A stretch of 64,000 bases of DNA from Beta vulgaris subsp. vulgaris (lineage: Eukaryota; Streptophyta; Magnoliopsida; Caryophyllales; Amaranthaceae), in the NCBI RefSeq assembly GCF_026745355.1, contig NC_079202.1, positions 38,218,543-38,282,542 of the forward strand, given 5' to 3'. Position 1 is the stretch's first letter, and every line of letters starts with the position of its first letter. Both the position numbers and the translations under genes were made by a program. Below, piece by piece: positions 1-13,006 of the stretch. Under the pieces are notes generated by a model. That model saw only the letters and a program-made list of their open reading frames with translations. It was not told where the DNA came from and ran no database searches.

Positions 1-3000
1 TGGCTGGTTTATCTTTGTTCTTGAGAAGCTTTGCCTTAAAATCAGCACAGTCAACCTCCCCTGACAATAACGTCTCAATCTTAATACAGTCCATCCTGTA
101 CATACGTGCAGCTTTGAAGAGCGAATAATGTGACTCTTTTGAGGCATATAATATTCCATCAGGAAACACCTCCCTCCTGAAGATTCAAGAAACAGTGAAG
201 TATTAGAAGACTGTTCCCTTCCTCAAAGCAAGAGTTCCAAAGTGGAAATTAAGTATACCTACCCCACAAGGATGCCGTGAAGGTTTCCTTCTGTGCCACA
301 ATTTGTAATATATCCCCAGTACTCATCTTTCTCGATCTCCCAAAGACGAGCAAACCAATCTAAAACACCCACTTCAAATTGCCTAGAATGCACGCCGTAG
401 TTGCTCTCAATAAATGGATCACCAAGGTTATTTATTGAAAAATGTTGCAGCTGATTCAGAGCGCCATAATCAAAGTCCAAATTGTAAGGGTATCCTGCAA
501 CATCACGATGATGTAACCATACATTTAAATTGGAGCTCAGCAATATGAATCATGTTTCTCTGTCATGATGGGAATTAAGGAGAGGTGGGAAGACGCAAGG
601 AACCATCCTATGCACCAAGATTCATATAATTAATTGTCCAAACTCCAAAATTGTAATTAGTCAATATAAGCAGCTTAACTGGCATGAAGGGAAAATATTG
701 TCTCATTTTTGAATCTTAGATTAAGAACTCAGGGCATCATCAAGTCTCCATCCTTGATTGACCGATGAATGATTGCGCTGGAGTTCATAATGAATGTAGC
801 ACATGAATTATGAGCAAGAAAAGCTCAGTTGAAAACTGGGAGGAAAAAGACTGGATAAGAAAGGGAAGGCTAGCAGGGAATCTTCTTCCTTTTGCATTTA
901 ATGTTTTTACAAATTTTTTGATTTGAGGGGGCATCTAACCTTTACATAATGCTTCTGTATTATATTAACTTTTCCTTTTTGTCTTTATTTTTTTCACCAT
1001 ACTTTCAATCTACATACTTTACTAAAAGTTCGACTTTTTCTTTCTATGGTCAGAACTCAGAGAACTTTTTGTTCTTCGTCTATTTAAAAGATTACCATTT
1101 CTATAACATGTATCGAATTGAAGAAACCCCCTGCCCCCTCTTGAAAAAAAGCTCTTTTTCTGATGTGAGTATATTTAGCAATCAATGGGGAATGGTCTCA
1201 TTATAACAAAATTACGATAATCAGCCCATGTGCGATTTATAGTTCACATAAAAAGCTGCAGCATATACAAGGACAACATCAGTCAGGGTCCATGCATAAG
1301 CAGGCTTGATATATAGAATAATGGAAAACGTCCAGCCAGAACAGTAGATCAGCTTGCATACATTTGACTTGAACTCTTCAAATATAACTAAGCATCAGAG
1401 TTTGGATAAAGAATACCCTAACATGGTATGATCTATGAACAGCGAACACTTCAATTAAGACCACAATCATGCAAATTTCCTAAAACGGTGAAGTTATCAA
1501 GCAGACATGTACCATGTCCAACACGTGTTGCCAACCAATAACATAAGTTTTCATTCATATTACCCTGAGTCAATAAACACTGTAACCAAGTGGTAATATT
1601 GCAAACACCAGCTATGGCAATCAACTAATAAAGTCTATATGAAACATATAACTGCAAACAAAACAGTATTTCTAGAACCGGATAAAGGTGATATGTTCTA
1701 TAAATGAACACTTAAAACGGATGCAATATCAACCAACTCTCTCTGAAAGATTGTATACATGAAATGTCCCTCTGTTTGATTATTCAATCAATTGGTTGGC
1801 CTTAATTTGTCCACATCAACATTTGAAGACCCGCAGTTAAAAACATCCTCCAAAAAAGTCCTCTACAGGATAAATAGATAAAATTTCTGCACATATATGA
1901 AACTCAAATATGAGATTAACGATGTTTTACTGTCCCGAGAGTGACAGGTGAAACATGCAATACATTACAAAGACAGAACCATCTTCATCATGATTGAGCT
2001 ATCCAGTACACGACAATCATGGAGCTGTGGTACATACTTTATATTTTATGAGAACCTTACAAATTGGACAGCTCACTAGTACTGTTTGTCCAGATGAACA
2101 ATGATAATATTGTGGTCCTCACTTTAAGAAAAATTAGAAAAAAAACTAGCACTGAGGTTGTGATCGTCTTCTCTTCACCTGAATTATGCTGAAGTAACAA
2201 CTGAATATGCAACTTTTATAAATTATTGAAACTTACATTTATAAATTACTGAAAACAGTTTTATAACTTGTTAGAACTTATCTGAACTATCATTCCTAAA
2301 ACTTATCTTTCAAGGTAAAGAGAACACAACCTTATGGTCCACACTCTTGCAGCACACTACACCAGTAAAGTACGAAAATATAGGAAGTGATGCCGATAAA
2401 ATGGGACAAGACGAAAATATAGGAAGCTTTGCATTTACTAGTATGGGAGGAGGAAGTATTAATTTAAAAGCCCATATCATCAAAATATCAAAAGATTATT
2501 TAAAAAATAGCAACAAAGTAGCTGAATATGACTAAGATAACAAACAAAAAGAGCAGCAGCAACAACAGTAGCTATGATTTATAATCTACAGAAATCACAC
2601 AACTTCATCACTTAACTCACCATTTATTTATCCAGATAATCATCAGAAAGTTTCGCTTCTCCCTAAAAGGAATATAGAGAAACCATTGATGTTAAATGGC
2701 ACATACTCCTGCAATTAGATGACAATAACACTAAAAATAGAAATATAAATCATGCAAATCTTCCCAAATTTGATGTGCTCTTTATTACACAAATTTCCCC
2801 CACTTCCTCAATTCATTAGCTTTATGTCTATTCTATAAACCAACTCCTGAAGAGATTAATATCCACTTAAAAGACTAAAATACCCTCATTTACCTAATAA
2901 TTATTATAATATCTTATATAGTATATGAGCTTATTAGATAGTCTTATGCTCCCTATCTCATTTCACACAAAGTATCGCATGCATATAAGACTAGTAACAT

Positions 3001-3470
3001 CAAATAAAACAACAAAGCATATGAGCTAATTAGGTAGTCATACTTTATATCTACTTTCTCACGCATTACATGCATATAAGACTAGTAACATACAATCAAA
3101 TTAAACATCAAAGCATAAAAGTAAGTAGATCATTACCCAGATGGTATTTGGTCCTCTCAAGCAAACTCTGCCTGTACCTAGCCAAAACAGAAGCCATATA
3201 CGCCTCCTTATCGCCGGTTAACTCATCGTTATCCTCGGGTTCGGTGATATCGAGGCACGATGAGTGGATATTCCGGCCGAGAACAATTTCTCTCTCTCCA
3301 TTTTCAGTGGTCTTCATCTTCTTCATCACACCAACTTCGACATCGCCGTTAGCAAACGGAGGAAGTGGTTCGAGAACCACAGCTGTCGGATCCAAATTTT
3401 TGCAGTTCAAAATATCAAGAACATGGGTCAAATCCTTAGGCAATGCTCGCGATTCAGTTAGTCCAGCCAT
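1..3470 (-). CDS. SDC: Serine decarboxylase, 5' half (exons 1-3), runs off left edge
   Basis: PLP-dependent group II amino-acid decarboxylase that converts serine to ethanolamine, the entry step to phosphoethanolamine, choline and glycine betaine in plants. Three exons read on the minus strand: exon 1 3137-3470 (ATG at 3470), exon 2 263-494, exon 3 1-176. All junctions are GT-AG and keep frame: a Gly codon is split after the first base at the exon 1/2 junction and after the second base at exon 2/3. About 247 residues are visible of a family length near 480; the catalytic lysine lies outside the window. Conserved stretches seen include [62 protein letters not shown] and [15 protein letters not shown]. 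The N-terminal 40 residues are variable, as usual. No stop or frameshift is visible, so this looks functional. Older annotations call this family histidine decarboxylase-like. Confidence 0.95.
495..3136 (-). other. Long intron 1 of SDC
   Basis: AT-rich intron of about 2.6 kb between exon 1 and exon 2. Its small ORFs (for example near 949-1206 on the plus strand) have no recognisable protein content. The only internal structure I can support is a 96-bp tandem duplication at its 5' end, listed separately. Confidence 0.85.
2923..3117. repeat. 96-bp tandem duplication inside SDC intron 1
   Basis: Two diverged copies, 2923-3018 and 3019-3117, both beginning ATATGAGCT, sharing the block GCATATAAGACTAGTAACAT and ending near AACA(A/T)CAAAGCAT. 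The duplication sits just downstream of the exon 1 donor. Confidence 0.75.
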
Positions 3471-3815
3471 TATTTAAGAAATTAGAAACCCTAATTTGGT
3501 TGTAATCGAGGACTATTCTTTAGCTCTGCAAAAAGGGGAGATTATTCACTAGAATCAATAAGATCGAATCGAAAATAAGAATTAGAAAAAATTGCGAGTA
3601 GATTAGTAGAGTTTTATCAAATAATGCATGGTAGAAAACTAGAAACAGAGAGAAGAGAGAGATGAGAGGAATGAACCTGTGAGAGAAAAAGGGGGAAATG
3701 GTGTGGGGAAAAAGTTGTTCCGAAATGGCAGGAGAGAGAGAGCCTCCAACAATGGCAATTGGCAAGGATAGAGAGCCTGGAATTGTTGAGACAGCGTCAA
3801 CTCATATATAGTGTG
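3471..3815 (-). promoter_or_regulatory. SDC 5'UTR, probable 5'UTR intron and TATA-like box
   Basis: A TATATATG-type box lies at about 3803-3811 on the minus strand, some 330 bases upstream of the SDC start codon. Between them is CT-rich leader. A plausible 5'UTR intron runs from a CAG/GTTCAT donor (intron begins at 3676) to a TTTTTGCAG acceptor (intron ends at 3526), about 151 bases. If unspliced, an 81-codon upstream ORF (3765 down to 3520) would precede the main ORF; splicing would cut it short. Transcription start not determined. Confidence 0.5.
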
Positions 3816-4480
3816 CGAGGGCGAGTATCATCGTCTCAAGTCTCAAAATCTCAATCATTCTAATGTGAGATGGTGAACCATAAGTCGATAACTTATTTTA
3901 ATATGGAGGGGCCTTTGATTTGGGCCGGGTATTTAGAAAAAAGTTCAGGAAGCTGCAAATGTGTCAAGCCAATCACAATCGGATAACGTGAAACCATACA
4001 CGTGCCTGGAGCTCCAACATATCAAACAATCTCTTCACTGTCGTACACACATAAAAAAATCATTTACGATTCATAATTTCATTTTCTCGTGGTCCTCATT
4101 GAATATTCTAAAGTTGTCGTCATGTTGGACCCTTTTTTTAATCTAGGCCGTTATTAATTTCGTTAAATATCTGAATCAATGGTCAATGTTCCCATTATGT
4201 AGATTATGGACATAGTGGAAAATCATTACTACATAATTTAAACAATTAGCAAGTGGATTAAAGTTGCATATCAAATCAATCATCATCTCCCCACCTTAAA
4301 GTAAGAATCGAATTACTTTTGTAAGAGTGGAAGGAAGGAGGACCTCTAACTAAATAGACCAATCTTGATATTGAAATATGTATAATGCACATATAGAATG
4401 CATCTTACCAATAAGGTCTTGGTCTAGTGGATAGAACAAAGAACTCGTGTATAATAAGACCTAGAAATGTATATATTAAA
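3816..4480. other. Intergenic, no feature recognised
   Basis: AT-rich sequence between the SDC promoter and the first retroposon. A GGTCTAGTGG string near 4420 resembles a Pol III A box, but I see no matching B box, so I do not call a SINE. Confidence 0.5.
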
Positions 4481-5516
4481 ATTGAATAACAAAATCACAA
4501 GAAAAAACCTTTTTCTATCTTTAACCTCCTCCCAAGCAAACCCCTGAAAGCCGCCCCTCAAACCTAACAGGCGCCACCCATAGGCTTGTTGGTGGCCGGT
4601 CGCTCTACCGGTCGCCGGCGAGCCTGTCCCTAGCATCGTATGTTCCCTAACCCATTCCTTAAGTTCATCGGTTCGTCGGTTAGCCTTCCCTAATCCCTAG
4701 CGTTCTCTTGTTTGTCGGGAGGCCACGTCGAGTCTCCCCCTCCCCCGGTGGTGTCATGTCTCCTCTCCACCTCCCCTTGGTTGCATCGTGTCCTTCGTCG
4801 TAGTCGTGTTCCCCCTCTCCTTCCACAAGTTTCACCGTCTCCTATTATCCTCCCCTAGTTTCGCGCCTCTGTGTTTCCCTTTTCCCATGTTTAGTTTCCC
4901 CTAGTATCCCCCTGTTCGGTTCCCCCCTAGGAGCCCTTCACCGTGTCTTCAATTTTCCCGTTCTGTGTTCTTTGCCGTTGGGGTGGTGTTGTTGGAGTTC
5001 AAGCAAGGTAGTAAGTTTTCTCGCCCAAATATGATTTGGAGTTTTTCCAGATCTGAAGGGTATTAAAGTTGCACTTCACTTTCTTGTTTACAATTTCTTA
5101 GTAGGTTTTGTTTAAGTTATGAGTAAGTTGTTTAATGAATTATCAAGATTGAGGGTAAAAAGGAAAAAGGGTTCTAACGTGAGAGATCGAAATTATCCTA
5201 AATTAGGGATCAGAAAAATGGAAGTAGAAAGTGGGGATCCAAAGGTTAGAGATTCCCAGTCGTTTTTCCAAAGAATGTGAGTGTGGCCGGGGAGGGGACA
5301 GGTTTTCGTGGTTTGGACGTTTGTTCTCCAATTTCTCAAATCGGAGGTGTGTTGGAGAGCTAGTAGTACTTAGTTCTCTTTTTAGATTGGCATTGATCTG
5401 GAAGATCTCTATCTTTGAAAAATCAAATCTAAAGACGGCACCATTTGATCCTGGTGGTTTTCAGCACGTCAACTCAAATGTGGTCCTTATATCAGCAGGA
5501 GAACCCTGAAATACTT

Positions 5517-5524
<8 letters not shown>

Positions 5525-5563
<39 letters not shown>
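5525..5563. repeat. (GA)n microsatellite
   Basis: About 19 uninterrupted GA units, within the 5' part of the retroposon, ten bases before the Sirevirus-like TSD. Confidence 0.95.
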
Positions 5564-5565
<2 letters not shown>

Positions 5566-5578
5566 ATGAGTCACCAAG

Positions 5579-6915
5579 TGTTATTTCCCTAGGAACACTA
5601 CAAGGGGGGGTGAATTGTAGGTGTAGAAATAAACGTAACTTTTTGCGGAAATTAAAACTTAAACGAATAAACAAGCTAGAGGAACACAAGGGATTTTTAC
5701 GAGGAAAAACTTCTTGGGCCCAACAAGAAGAAACAACCTCGACCACTAGGGATTTTAAACTCAACACTTTCACTAATTAGGCCAAACAACTTTGTTACAA
5801 CCTAATTCTAACTCGAGCCACACCTTGAGTTCCTAAACTCAAGTTCCTGAGCCACTGTTCCCTTAACAGCAGCTCCTCTCAACTTCACTCGAAGTTTTCT
5901 CACACATACAAGCTTCACTCAAAGCCTCTCTCTTACAGAACTTCACTCAAAGTTCCCTTACCCCAAATACCAAAATACAATTGATCGAAATAAGCTTAGT
6001 GGAATTAGAGTAAGAAGGCAAAGAACAAATGGCTATTATGATAGAATGAAGGCACTGACACTTAATTAGTTAAACTCACTTAATTACTTAGTCAGACACA
6101 ATTTGGAACTTATCTAGACTTCTATATTTATAGTGTTAATCATGAAGAACGTGGGATTAAAACTAGAGTACATGTTTAGTCCATTAACCCATGATGTTCC
6201 TTCCCCTAAGGAACACGTTTCACACCATGTCCCATGATCCCATGAACTATAAATGAACGTGAATATATTTTAGTCATTACTCCTAAGTAATAGGAGTTCC
6301 TTGAGCTTTATCCGAAAATCAGTTTTTATAAAACTCTTTTTATCTTTAAACTGAATTTTAATCTTTAAGAAAATAATATCTTTTAAAAATCTTTCTAAAA
6401 CCGGATATTTATTTTCTTATTTTCCGAAAATAAAATCTTTTCAAAACAGATTTTCTTTTTAAAACTGATTTTATCATTTGAAATTAGAATAACTAATTTC
6501 CTATAATTAGGCATGACTTACTCATCATATTTTTAACCGTTAATTTCACGCCTAAGTCTAGTTCCTTTTATTACATTCCTTTAACATATTTTAGTGCCAC
6601 TTAGTTTGTTCCTTACAAGGAACAAACCTTCATTCTCAAATACTGCCACGTTCCTTACCATTTTTCTTTGTTCCTTTACATTGGAACTAGAAAATAAAAC
6701 GCCTAGCTTCTATTTTCTTGATCCAATGCTTGCTCCAGTATCAACATAGAAACTTCTTTACTTAGCCTTTGAAATCCTCTCTTGACTTCTTCATTGACTT
6801 CGTATTCTCCCAGTTCCTTGCATTGATACCTTAACACCATACACTTAAATAATTCATTAGTTCACTACTTAGTTTGTTCTTTTTTCTTTGTCATTATCAA
6901 AACTAGGGTTCAACA
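5579..6915 (-). repeat. 3' LTR of Sirevirus-like copy 1
   Basis: 1337 bp. Ends match the other two LTRs in the window (TGTTGAACCC... and ...GGGAAATAACA when read on the coding strand). Many short GGAAC/GTTCC strings occur within it. Confidence 0.93.
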
Positions 6916-6931
6916 ATTTCCCCCTTTTTGA
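6916..6931 (-). promoter_or_regulatory. Polypurine tract of Sirevirus-like copy 1
   Basis: On the minus strand AAAAAGGGGGAAAT directly abuts the 3' LTR, the expected priming site for plus-strand DNA synthesis. Confidence 0.88.
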
Positions 6932-9800
6932 TGATGACAACAAAGGTACAAACTAAGGAAAATAACAAATAATATAAGTGAATGAAAAAAAAACATAAAG
7001 AAGAAAATGAAAAATAAAACACAATTATTGAGTAACTGAATTTTGATTTTTCATTTACCTTAACCTATTTTTTATTTTTCATTTACCTTATCCATTTTTT
7101 AATTTTTTCAATTTTATTTTTTTAAGTTTATGTACAGTTTGTTCCTTAAATCCTTTTCCCCCTTTGTCATCCTCAAAAAGAATAGACGCTGCATGATTGA
7201 TGAATTGATTTAACACCTTAAGACCAATATCAAGCACCATTGTGGTTAAGTTAGAAAATCAAAGAGTAAACTTGCTCAAACATCAATCACATAATACTAG
7301 CCATTCCAAGGAAGAAATTATGCAAAGCATTTGAAACAAGACAATATAGAAAAGTCATTGATTATATAGCACTTGTTCCATAACAAAAAAAGAAAGAAAA
7401 GAAAAAGGAAAACAAAAGTTGTGTTCCTTGATGAAAGAAACAGGAACAACAAAACAAAAAAAACTAAGAAAGGGAAGGGGAATGGTGTTCCTCTACAACT
7501 TCTTCTTCAACCACATCCTCCAATTTTTTCATCACCACCCCATGAGTTGAGTCAACCTGTTCCTTCATCCTCCAAGCCGGCCATAGAGTCCATCTTCTTT
7601 TGTTGCGCAACCACTATATACTCAAGTCTTCATAAGACTTACATAGTATCAGTTTTGGCATCCAAAGTCCAATGAAGATGATTGTAAAATTTTATCATAT
7701 GTTGTCAGGAAGCAGACTTATTAACCCAGTTAGATCATCCGGATTTCCTGTTCCTTACCCTTGGAACTGAGGCAGATGGGGATTTGTGAAGGAACTGGAG
7801 GGGTTTAGTGGAAGGCTCATCTGTTCCAGGAATGGAAACAGAAGGTGAAGGGTGATAAATGGGAGGAAGAAATGGTGGTGTGGGTGGAAGAGTTGTGGAG
7901 GTGGAAGCAAAAGGATTTGGTCCTTTTATTTCATCCTTCAACTGCTCAAAACTGAAGGAACAGAGAAGGAGAAGGTGAAATGGAGGATTTTGTGAAAGGA
8001 ACAGAGAGTTTGGAGATGGGGTGGAGTAGGTTCCTTGAGAGTGAGGGTACCTGTTCCTCATTATCCGAAAGGACTAAAGGAGAGTCCTCGTTGGAAGGAA
8101 CAGGAAACTGGAGCAATTTTTACGAGTGCTCTTTCTCACTCTCAGGAACAGAGGGTTTAGGCTTATGGCAATGTGTTTGCGCCTCTTAGGTTTGGTTCCT
8201 CCGGTTAGGAACAGGTTATCCAAGATTACATCATTATCTTCTTCTAATCAGTTAGGCAGTTTTCTTTTTCCTGAGGAACTGGAAGCCATCTTCCTTGAAT
8301 GAGACCCTTCTTGGACAGACAACCAAGTCCATTTAGAGGTCTTCTCATTCAAGATGTTCCCTTGTTTGACTCCTATTGTGGTCCAACCGTAAGTCTTACT
8401 TCAAAGTGATGAAGTAAGAAGTTATCAAGGCACCGTACCCAATAACACAAGTTTTCAATACATGAGTTAAGATGTTGAATGAAGAGGGAAGGGAATTGAT
8501 TTGTATTGGTGGTCCAAGCAAAACATGTAACACATATCCAAGAGACCCACTTCATTCCTCTTTTCAGTTCGAGGAATGAGTGCTCTCCAAACCAATTAAA
8601 GTACTTTGTGAAGGGAGAGAGTAGGTTATGGTTAAGTTTGTTTTGGCCAGCTTTCCTCCAAAATATTCTAAATTTTGTCTTGAGGAAAATTCGGAAAGGA
8701 AACAGTTCCTTTCCTTTTAAAATACAAATCAGTTCCTTTGCAAGGAACTTCCCATACTTTGCTTAAAGTGCTTGATTAAACCTTATTTTCTTTCCTCTAA
8801 CTCAGTTGTGCAAGTTCCATTAGTATTAACAAATTTGCACAAAATCATCCATAGCTAGAGGAACAAGAGCATTATTAAAGGCGAATTCAAACAAGAATTC
8901 CATGCCTTGTTCCTTTAGAATGGAGTTAATTCTGAAATTCAATTTTATTTGCCCATTCTAAATCGACGCAAAAACCCAAACATACCTAGATTCACTTCGT
9001 TCGACCCTTTCTTGGAAGACGAAGAAACAGTTCCTTTGGAAGGAACAGGTGCATTTCTTCTTCTTCCCCCTGAGATTGTTCCGGGGTTTCTTCTTCATCG
9101 CTTCCCCAATAATTTCTTCTCCATGCTCCTTCTAGGAGATTCTAATTGTGTTCCTCTATGGGGTTTTCTTGAATTATGTCGGTTTCAAGGGTTTTGTTGG
9201 AGATGAAGAAATTTCCATTTTTGAAGTGTCGGTTGTTTTTGATGTTGGAAAAGGAGTTTCTTGAAGTTTTTGCCATGATTTGAAGGTTTGGAGGTTTTTA
9301 TGGAGTATCAAAGGTGTGATGAGGTTTCGGATTGGTGAAGATGAAGAGTTTAGAGGAACACGGTTTCTTAGATGAATTAAGAGGAAGTTTTGCATGTAAT
9401 AGTAATTATGACACGCGGGAAAAAATAAAGCAAATAAAAATAAAAGAAAAAACGAAAAGATAATAAAAAGAACCAAGATTTAATTAAACTGGTTCCCCTT
9501 ATTTTTGGGATTTTTTCGGATTTTTATGAATTTTAATTTTTGAAAGAAAATAAATGCTAAGGAACTTGTGCTATAGGAACAACTAATGCTACATATCAAT
9601 GTCCTTTATATATGCATGTTTCTTACCTTAGGAACAGTAAGGGGAGTATTATGTGACATTTGTGAGTTGTTTATTTCTTTGATTCATGTTTATGTTTGCA
9701 ACATTCCAATTTGCAATGGTCTTAGGCAATTAAACACAATTATTTTTAGCACACAAAGTCACTCAAATTGATTCAAACATGGGGGAATGACATAGGAACA
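6932..9800 (-). pseudogene. Post-RNase H region of Sirevirus-like copy 1, decayed third ORF
   Basis: About 2.9 kb lies between the RNase H end and the PPT, in the place where Sireviruses often carry an extra, sometimes env-like ORF. Minus-strand open stretches occur at 9476-9174 (a hydrophobic start rich in Phe and Leu), 8555-8373 (Trp/Phe-rich, near KWVSWICVTCFAW) and 8061-7735 (Pro/Ser-rich). They are in different frames with stops between them, so I cannot tell whether they were one protein. The 7000-7450 part is AT-rich and noncoding-looking. Function not recognised. Confidence 0.45.
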
Positions 9801-9809
9801 ATCACTTAA

Positions 9810-11290
9810 TTTTTATTAACCTAACTCAAGCCTTAATTTTTCATATCTATCTCTTTGAAAGGCTTAGTTAGATATCAGCAATCTGATAATCAGTTTGACA
9901 AAACTCAAGTTTAATCAAACCTTTTTCAACATTTTCTCTTAAAAAGTGATGTCTAATATGTATATGCTTTACTCTAGAATGATGCACTGGATCTTTAGAT
10001 ATACTTTAGCACTTGTATTGTCACAATAAATAGGAACACATTCAAAGTTTATTCCATAGTCACTAAGTTGTTGTTTTATCCAAAGCATTTGAGAGCAACA
10101 TGCAGCAGCGCTACATATTCTGCTTCAGCAGTGGATAAAGCAACTGTGTTTTGTTTCTTGGTACTCCAAGAAACTAAACTATGACCAAGGAATTGTGCCA
10201 TACCTGAGGTGCTTTTCCTATTAAAAAGATCTCCAGCATAATCTGCATCTGCATATCCTTTTAGTTCGAATGTATCACTTCTTGGATAGTAGAGTCCAAG
10301 ATCATCTGTTCCTTTAAGTATCTAAGAATTCTCTTCACAGCAGTGAGGTGAGACTCCTTTGGATTTGCTTGAAATCTAGCACACAAACCAACACTGAAAG
10401 CTATGTCTGGACGACTAGCAGTTAGATACAAAAGTGAACCAATCATTCCTCTATATTTTGTTTGATCAACACTTGTTCCTATGGAGTCTTCATCTAATCT
10501 AGTTGAAGTTCCCATAGGAGTGTGATTTATCTTTGAATTTTCGAGGCCATATTTCTTTAATAGTTCCTTTATGTATTTTTGTTGGTGAACAATTATACCT
10601 TTTCAGTTTGTTTGATTTGTAGTCCAAGAAAGAAATTTAACTCACCCATCATACTCATTTCAAATTCATTGCTCATGAGACTTGAGAATTCTTTGCACAA
10701 TGTTTCATTAGTAGCTCCGAATATGATGTCATCAACATATATTTGAACAAGCAAAATATCAGTTCCTTTAGATTTTAGGAACAAGGTTTTATCAACCTTT
10801 CCTCTTTTAAAATTGTTTTAAAAGGAACTTGATAATCTCTCATACCATGATCTAGGTGCTTGTTTTAACCCATAAAGAGCTTTATCAAGCTTGTAGACAT
10901 GATTTGGGAGATATTATTTTCAAACCAGGGGGTTGTTCAACATATACATCTTCGTTTAGATAGCCATTTAAAAATGCACACTTAACATCCATTTGATATA
11001 TTGTAAATCCCATGTAAGCAGCAAATGCAATTAAATTCTAATGGCTTCTAATCTAGCTACAGGAGCAAAGGTTTCTTCATAATCAATTCCTTCTTGTTGG
11101 TTATAACCTTTTACTACAAGTCTAGCTTTGTTTCTTACAATGGTTCCATATTCATCTAGTTTGTTTCTAAACACCCATTTTAAGCCAATTACTTTTTGTT
11201 GTTTAGATGAAGGAACTAGATGCCATACCTTGTTTCTTTCAAACTCATTTAATTCAGCTTGCATTGCATAATCCAATCAGAGTCAGTTAA
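9810..11290 (-). pseudogene. Reverse transcriptase and RNase H of Sirevirus-like copy 1
   Basis: Minus-strand reading, broken into several frames. Reverse transcriptase motifs: [28 protein letters not shown] and [15 protein letters not shown] at 11276-11031, then the catalytic IYVDDIIFGATNE near 10750. RNase H-side motifs: SLLYLTASRPDIAFSVG and RILRYLK at 10515-10261, then YADADYAGD, FLGHSLVSWSTKKQNT and STAEAEY near 10250-10100. The catalytic Asp pair is intact, but indels between motifs break the frame, so no continuous enzyme is encoded. Confidence 0.88.
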
Positions 11291-11319
11291 GGCTTCTTCA
11301 TGATTTCTTGGTTCCATCA

Positions 11320-12990
11320 TTGATAGGAACGCATGAAATGCACAAAAGTTCCTTAACTGAGATCTAGTTTGCGTACCTTTGGATATGTCGCTGATTATGA
11401 GTTCCACAGGATGTGACTTTTGTAATCTCCAAGGTTTTGGTTGAAACTCTCTTATAGGAACATGTTGTTCCTCATGAGTTCCTTGAGTGATGAGGAACTC
11501 TGCTCAGTTGTTCCTCTGTTAGCCTCGGTGGACTCAGTTCCTTCATTTGAGGAACAGGAGCATCTTCTCCTCCTTGAGGAACAGGAACATCATTGATTCA
11601 TTATTTTCAATTCCTCGTTCCTTTCCTCTTTCACTTCTTCTTCTTCTTGTGAATCTGGTTCCTTGTACTGGTTGTGCTAACCCTATCTCATAGTCATCAA
11701 CCTGTATGCTTGGATTATTTTGTCAGATTCATCAAAGATTACATGAATGCTTTCTTCAACACACATAGTTCTTTGTTATATACTCTATAAGCTTTACTAT
11801 GTGAGGAGATCCTAAAAATGTTGCTTCATCACTCCTTGCATCAAATTTTCCAAGATTATCTTTTCCATTATTATGCACATAACATTTGCACCAAATGTTC
11901 TAAAATGGTGATATTTGGTTTCTTTCCAAATAAAGTTCATAAGGAGTTTTATTAATGATAGGTCTCATCATGGCACGATTAATTATGTGACAAGCAGTAT
12001 TAACAGCTTCAGCCCAAAAGTTCCTTGGAAGTTCACTAGCAATTAACATGGTTCTAGACATTTCCTCCAAAGTTCTATTTTTCCTTTCTACAACACCATT
12101 TTGTTGTGGTGTTCTAGGGGCAGAAAAATTATGATCTAGGCCATTATCTCTGCTTAGTCATCAAATTTATAATTTTCGAATTCCTTGCCATGATCTGATC
12201 TAATGTGCATTATTTTATGTCCACTTAGGTTTTGAACTCTTTTAGCAAAGACAAGGAACTCATCATAAGTTTCATCTTTACTAGGAGAAAAATAACCCAA
12301 GTGTACCTAGAGTAGTCATCTACAATCACAAGTACATACCTCTTTCCACTTCTGCTTTGAATTCTCATGGGTCCACATAAGTCCATATGAATTAATCTAA
12401 TGGTTTAGTGGTACTTACAATCGTTTTAGATTTGAAAGAGGATCTTACTTGTTTCCTCGTGCACATGCATCACAAACTTGATCAATATGAAATTTTATGG
12501 ATGGTAATCCTAAAACAAGTCTTTTGATCTAAGTTTCTCAAGTAATGAAAAGCTAGCATGTCCTAGACGCTTGTGCCATAGAAGTGAATCATCTTCAATA
12601 ACACTAAGACAAGTTAAATTGATTTGAGGAACAAGGTCTAGATCCACAATGTATGTGTTCCCTTTCCTTGTTCCTTCCAAATAACCTTCTTAGTTTTAAT
12701 GTTGATGATTAAGCATTTTTCTTTATCAAATTTTACAGTATTTCCTTTGTCACAGAATTGAGAAATGCTTAATAGATTATGTTTTAGACCTTCAACTAAA
12801 AATACATTTTCAATGGAGTGTAATGGTGACTTACCAACCTTACCCATAGCAACAATGTTACCTTTCTTATTATCACCAAATGTTACACTCCACCTTCATA
12901 GGTTGTGAGTGAGAGAAACTTCGTTTTGTCTCCTGTCATGTGCTTGGAACAACCACTATCGAGATACCAAGTGTTGTTCCCCCTCACTCC
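11320..12990 (-). pseudogene. Protease, integrase and acidic linker of Sirevirus-like copy 1
   Basis: Minus strand. Protease core WYLDSGCSKHMTGDKTKF at about 12975-12895 is followed by the pre-integrase HHCC zinc domain and the DDE integrase core (HMDLCGP, RSDHGKEFE, QNGVVERKNRTLEEM) down to about 11790. An acidic, Pro-rich linker to the reverse transcriptase follows. Frames are interrupted more often than in the plus-strand copy, where the same region forms one 423-codon frame. Confidence 0.85.
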
Positions 12991-13006
12991 AACCTGCAAA
13001 AATCAA

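Noticed and set aside
949..1206. 85-codon plus-strand ORF as a gene
   Set aside because: Phe/Ser-rich, within SDC intron 1, opposite strand, no recognisable motif.
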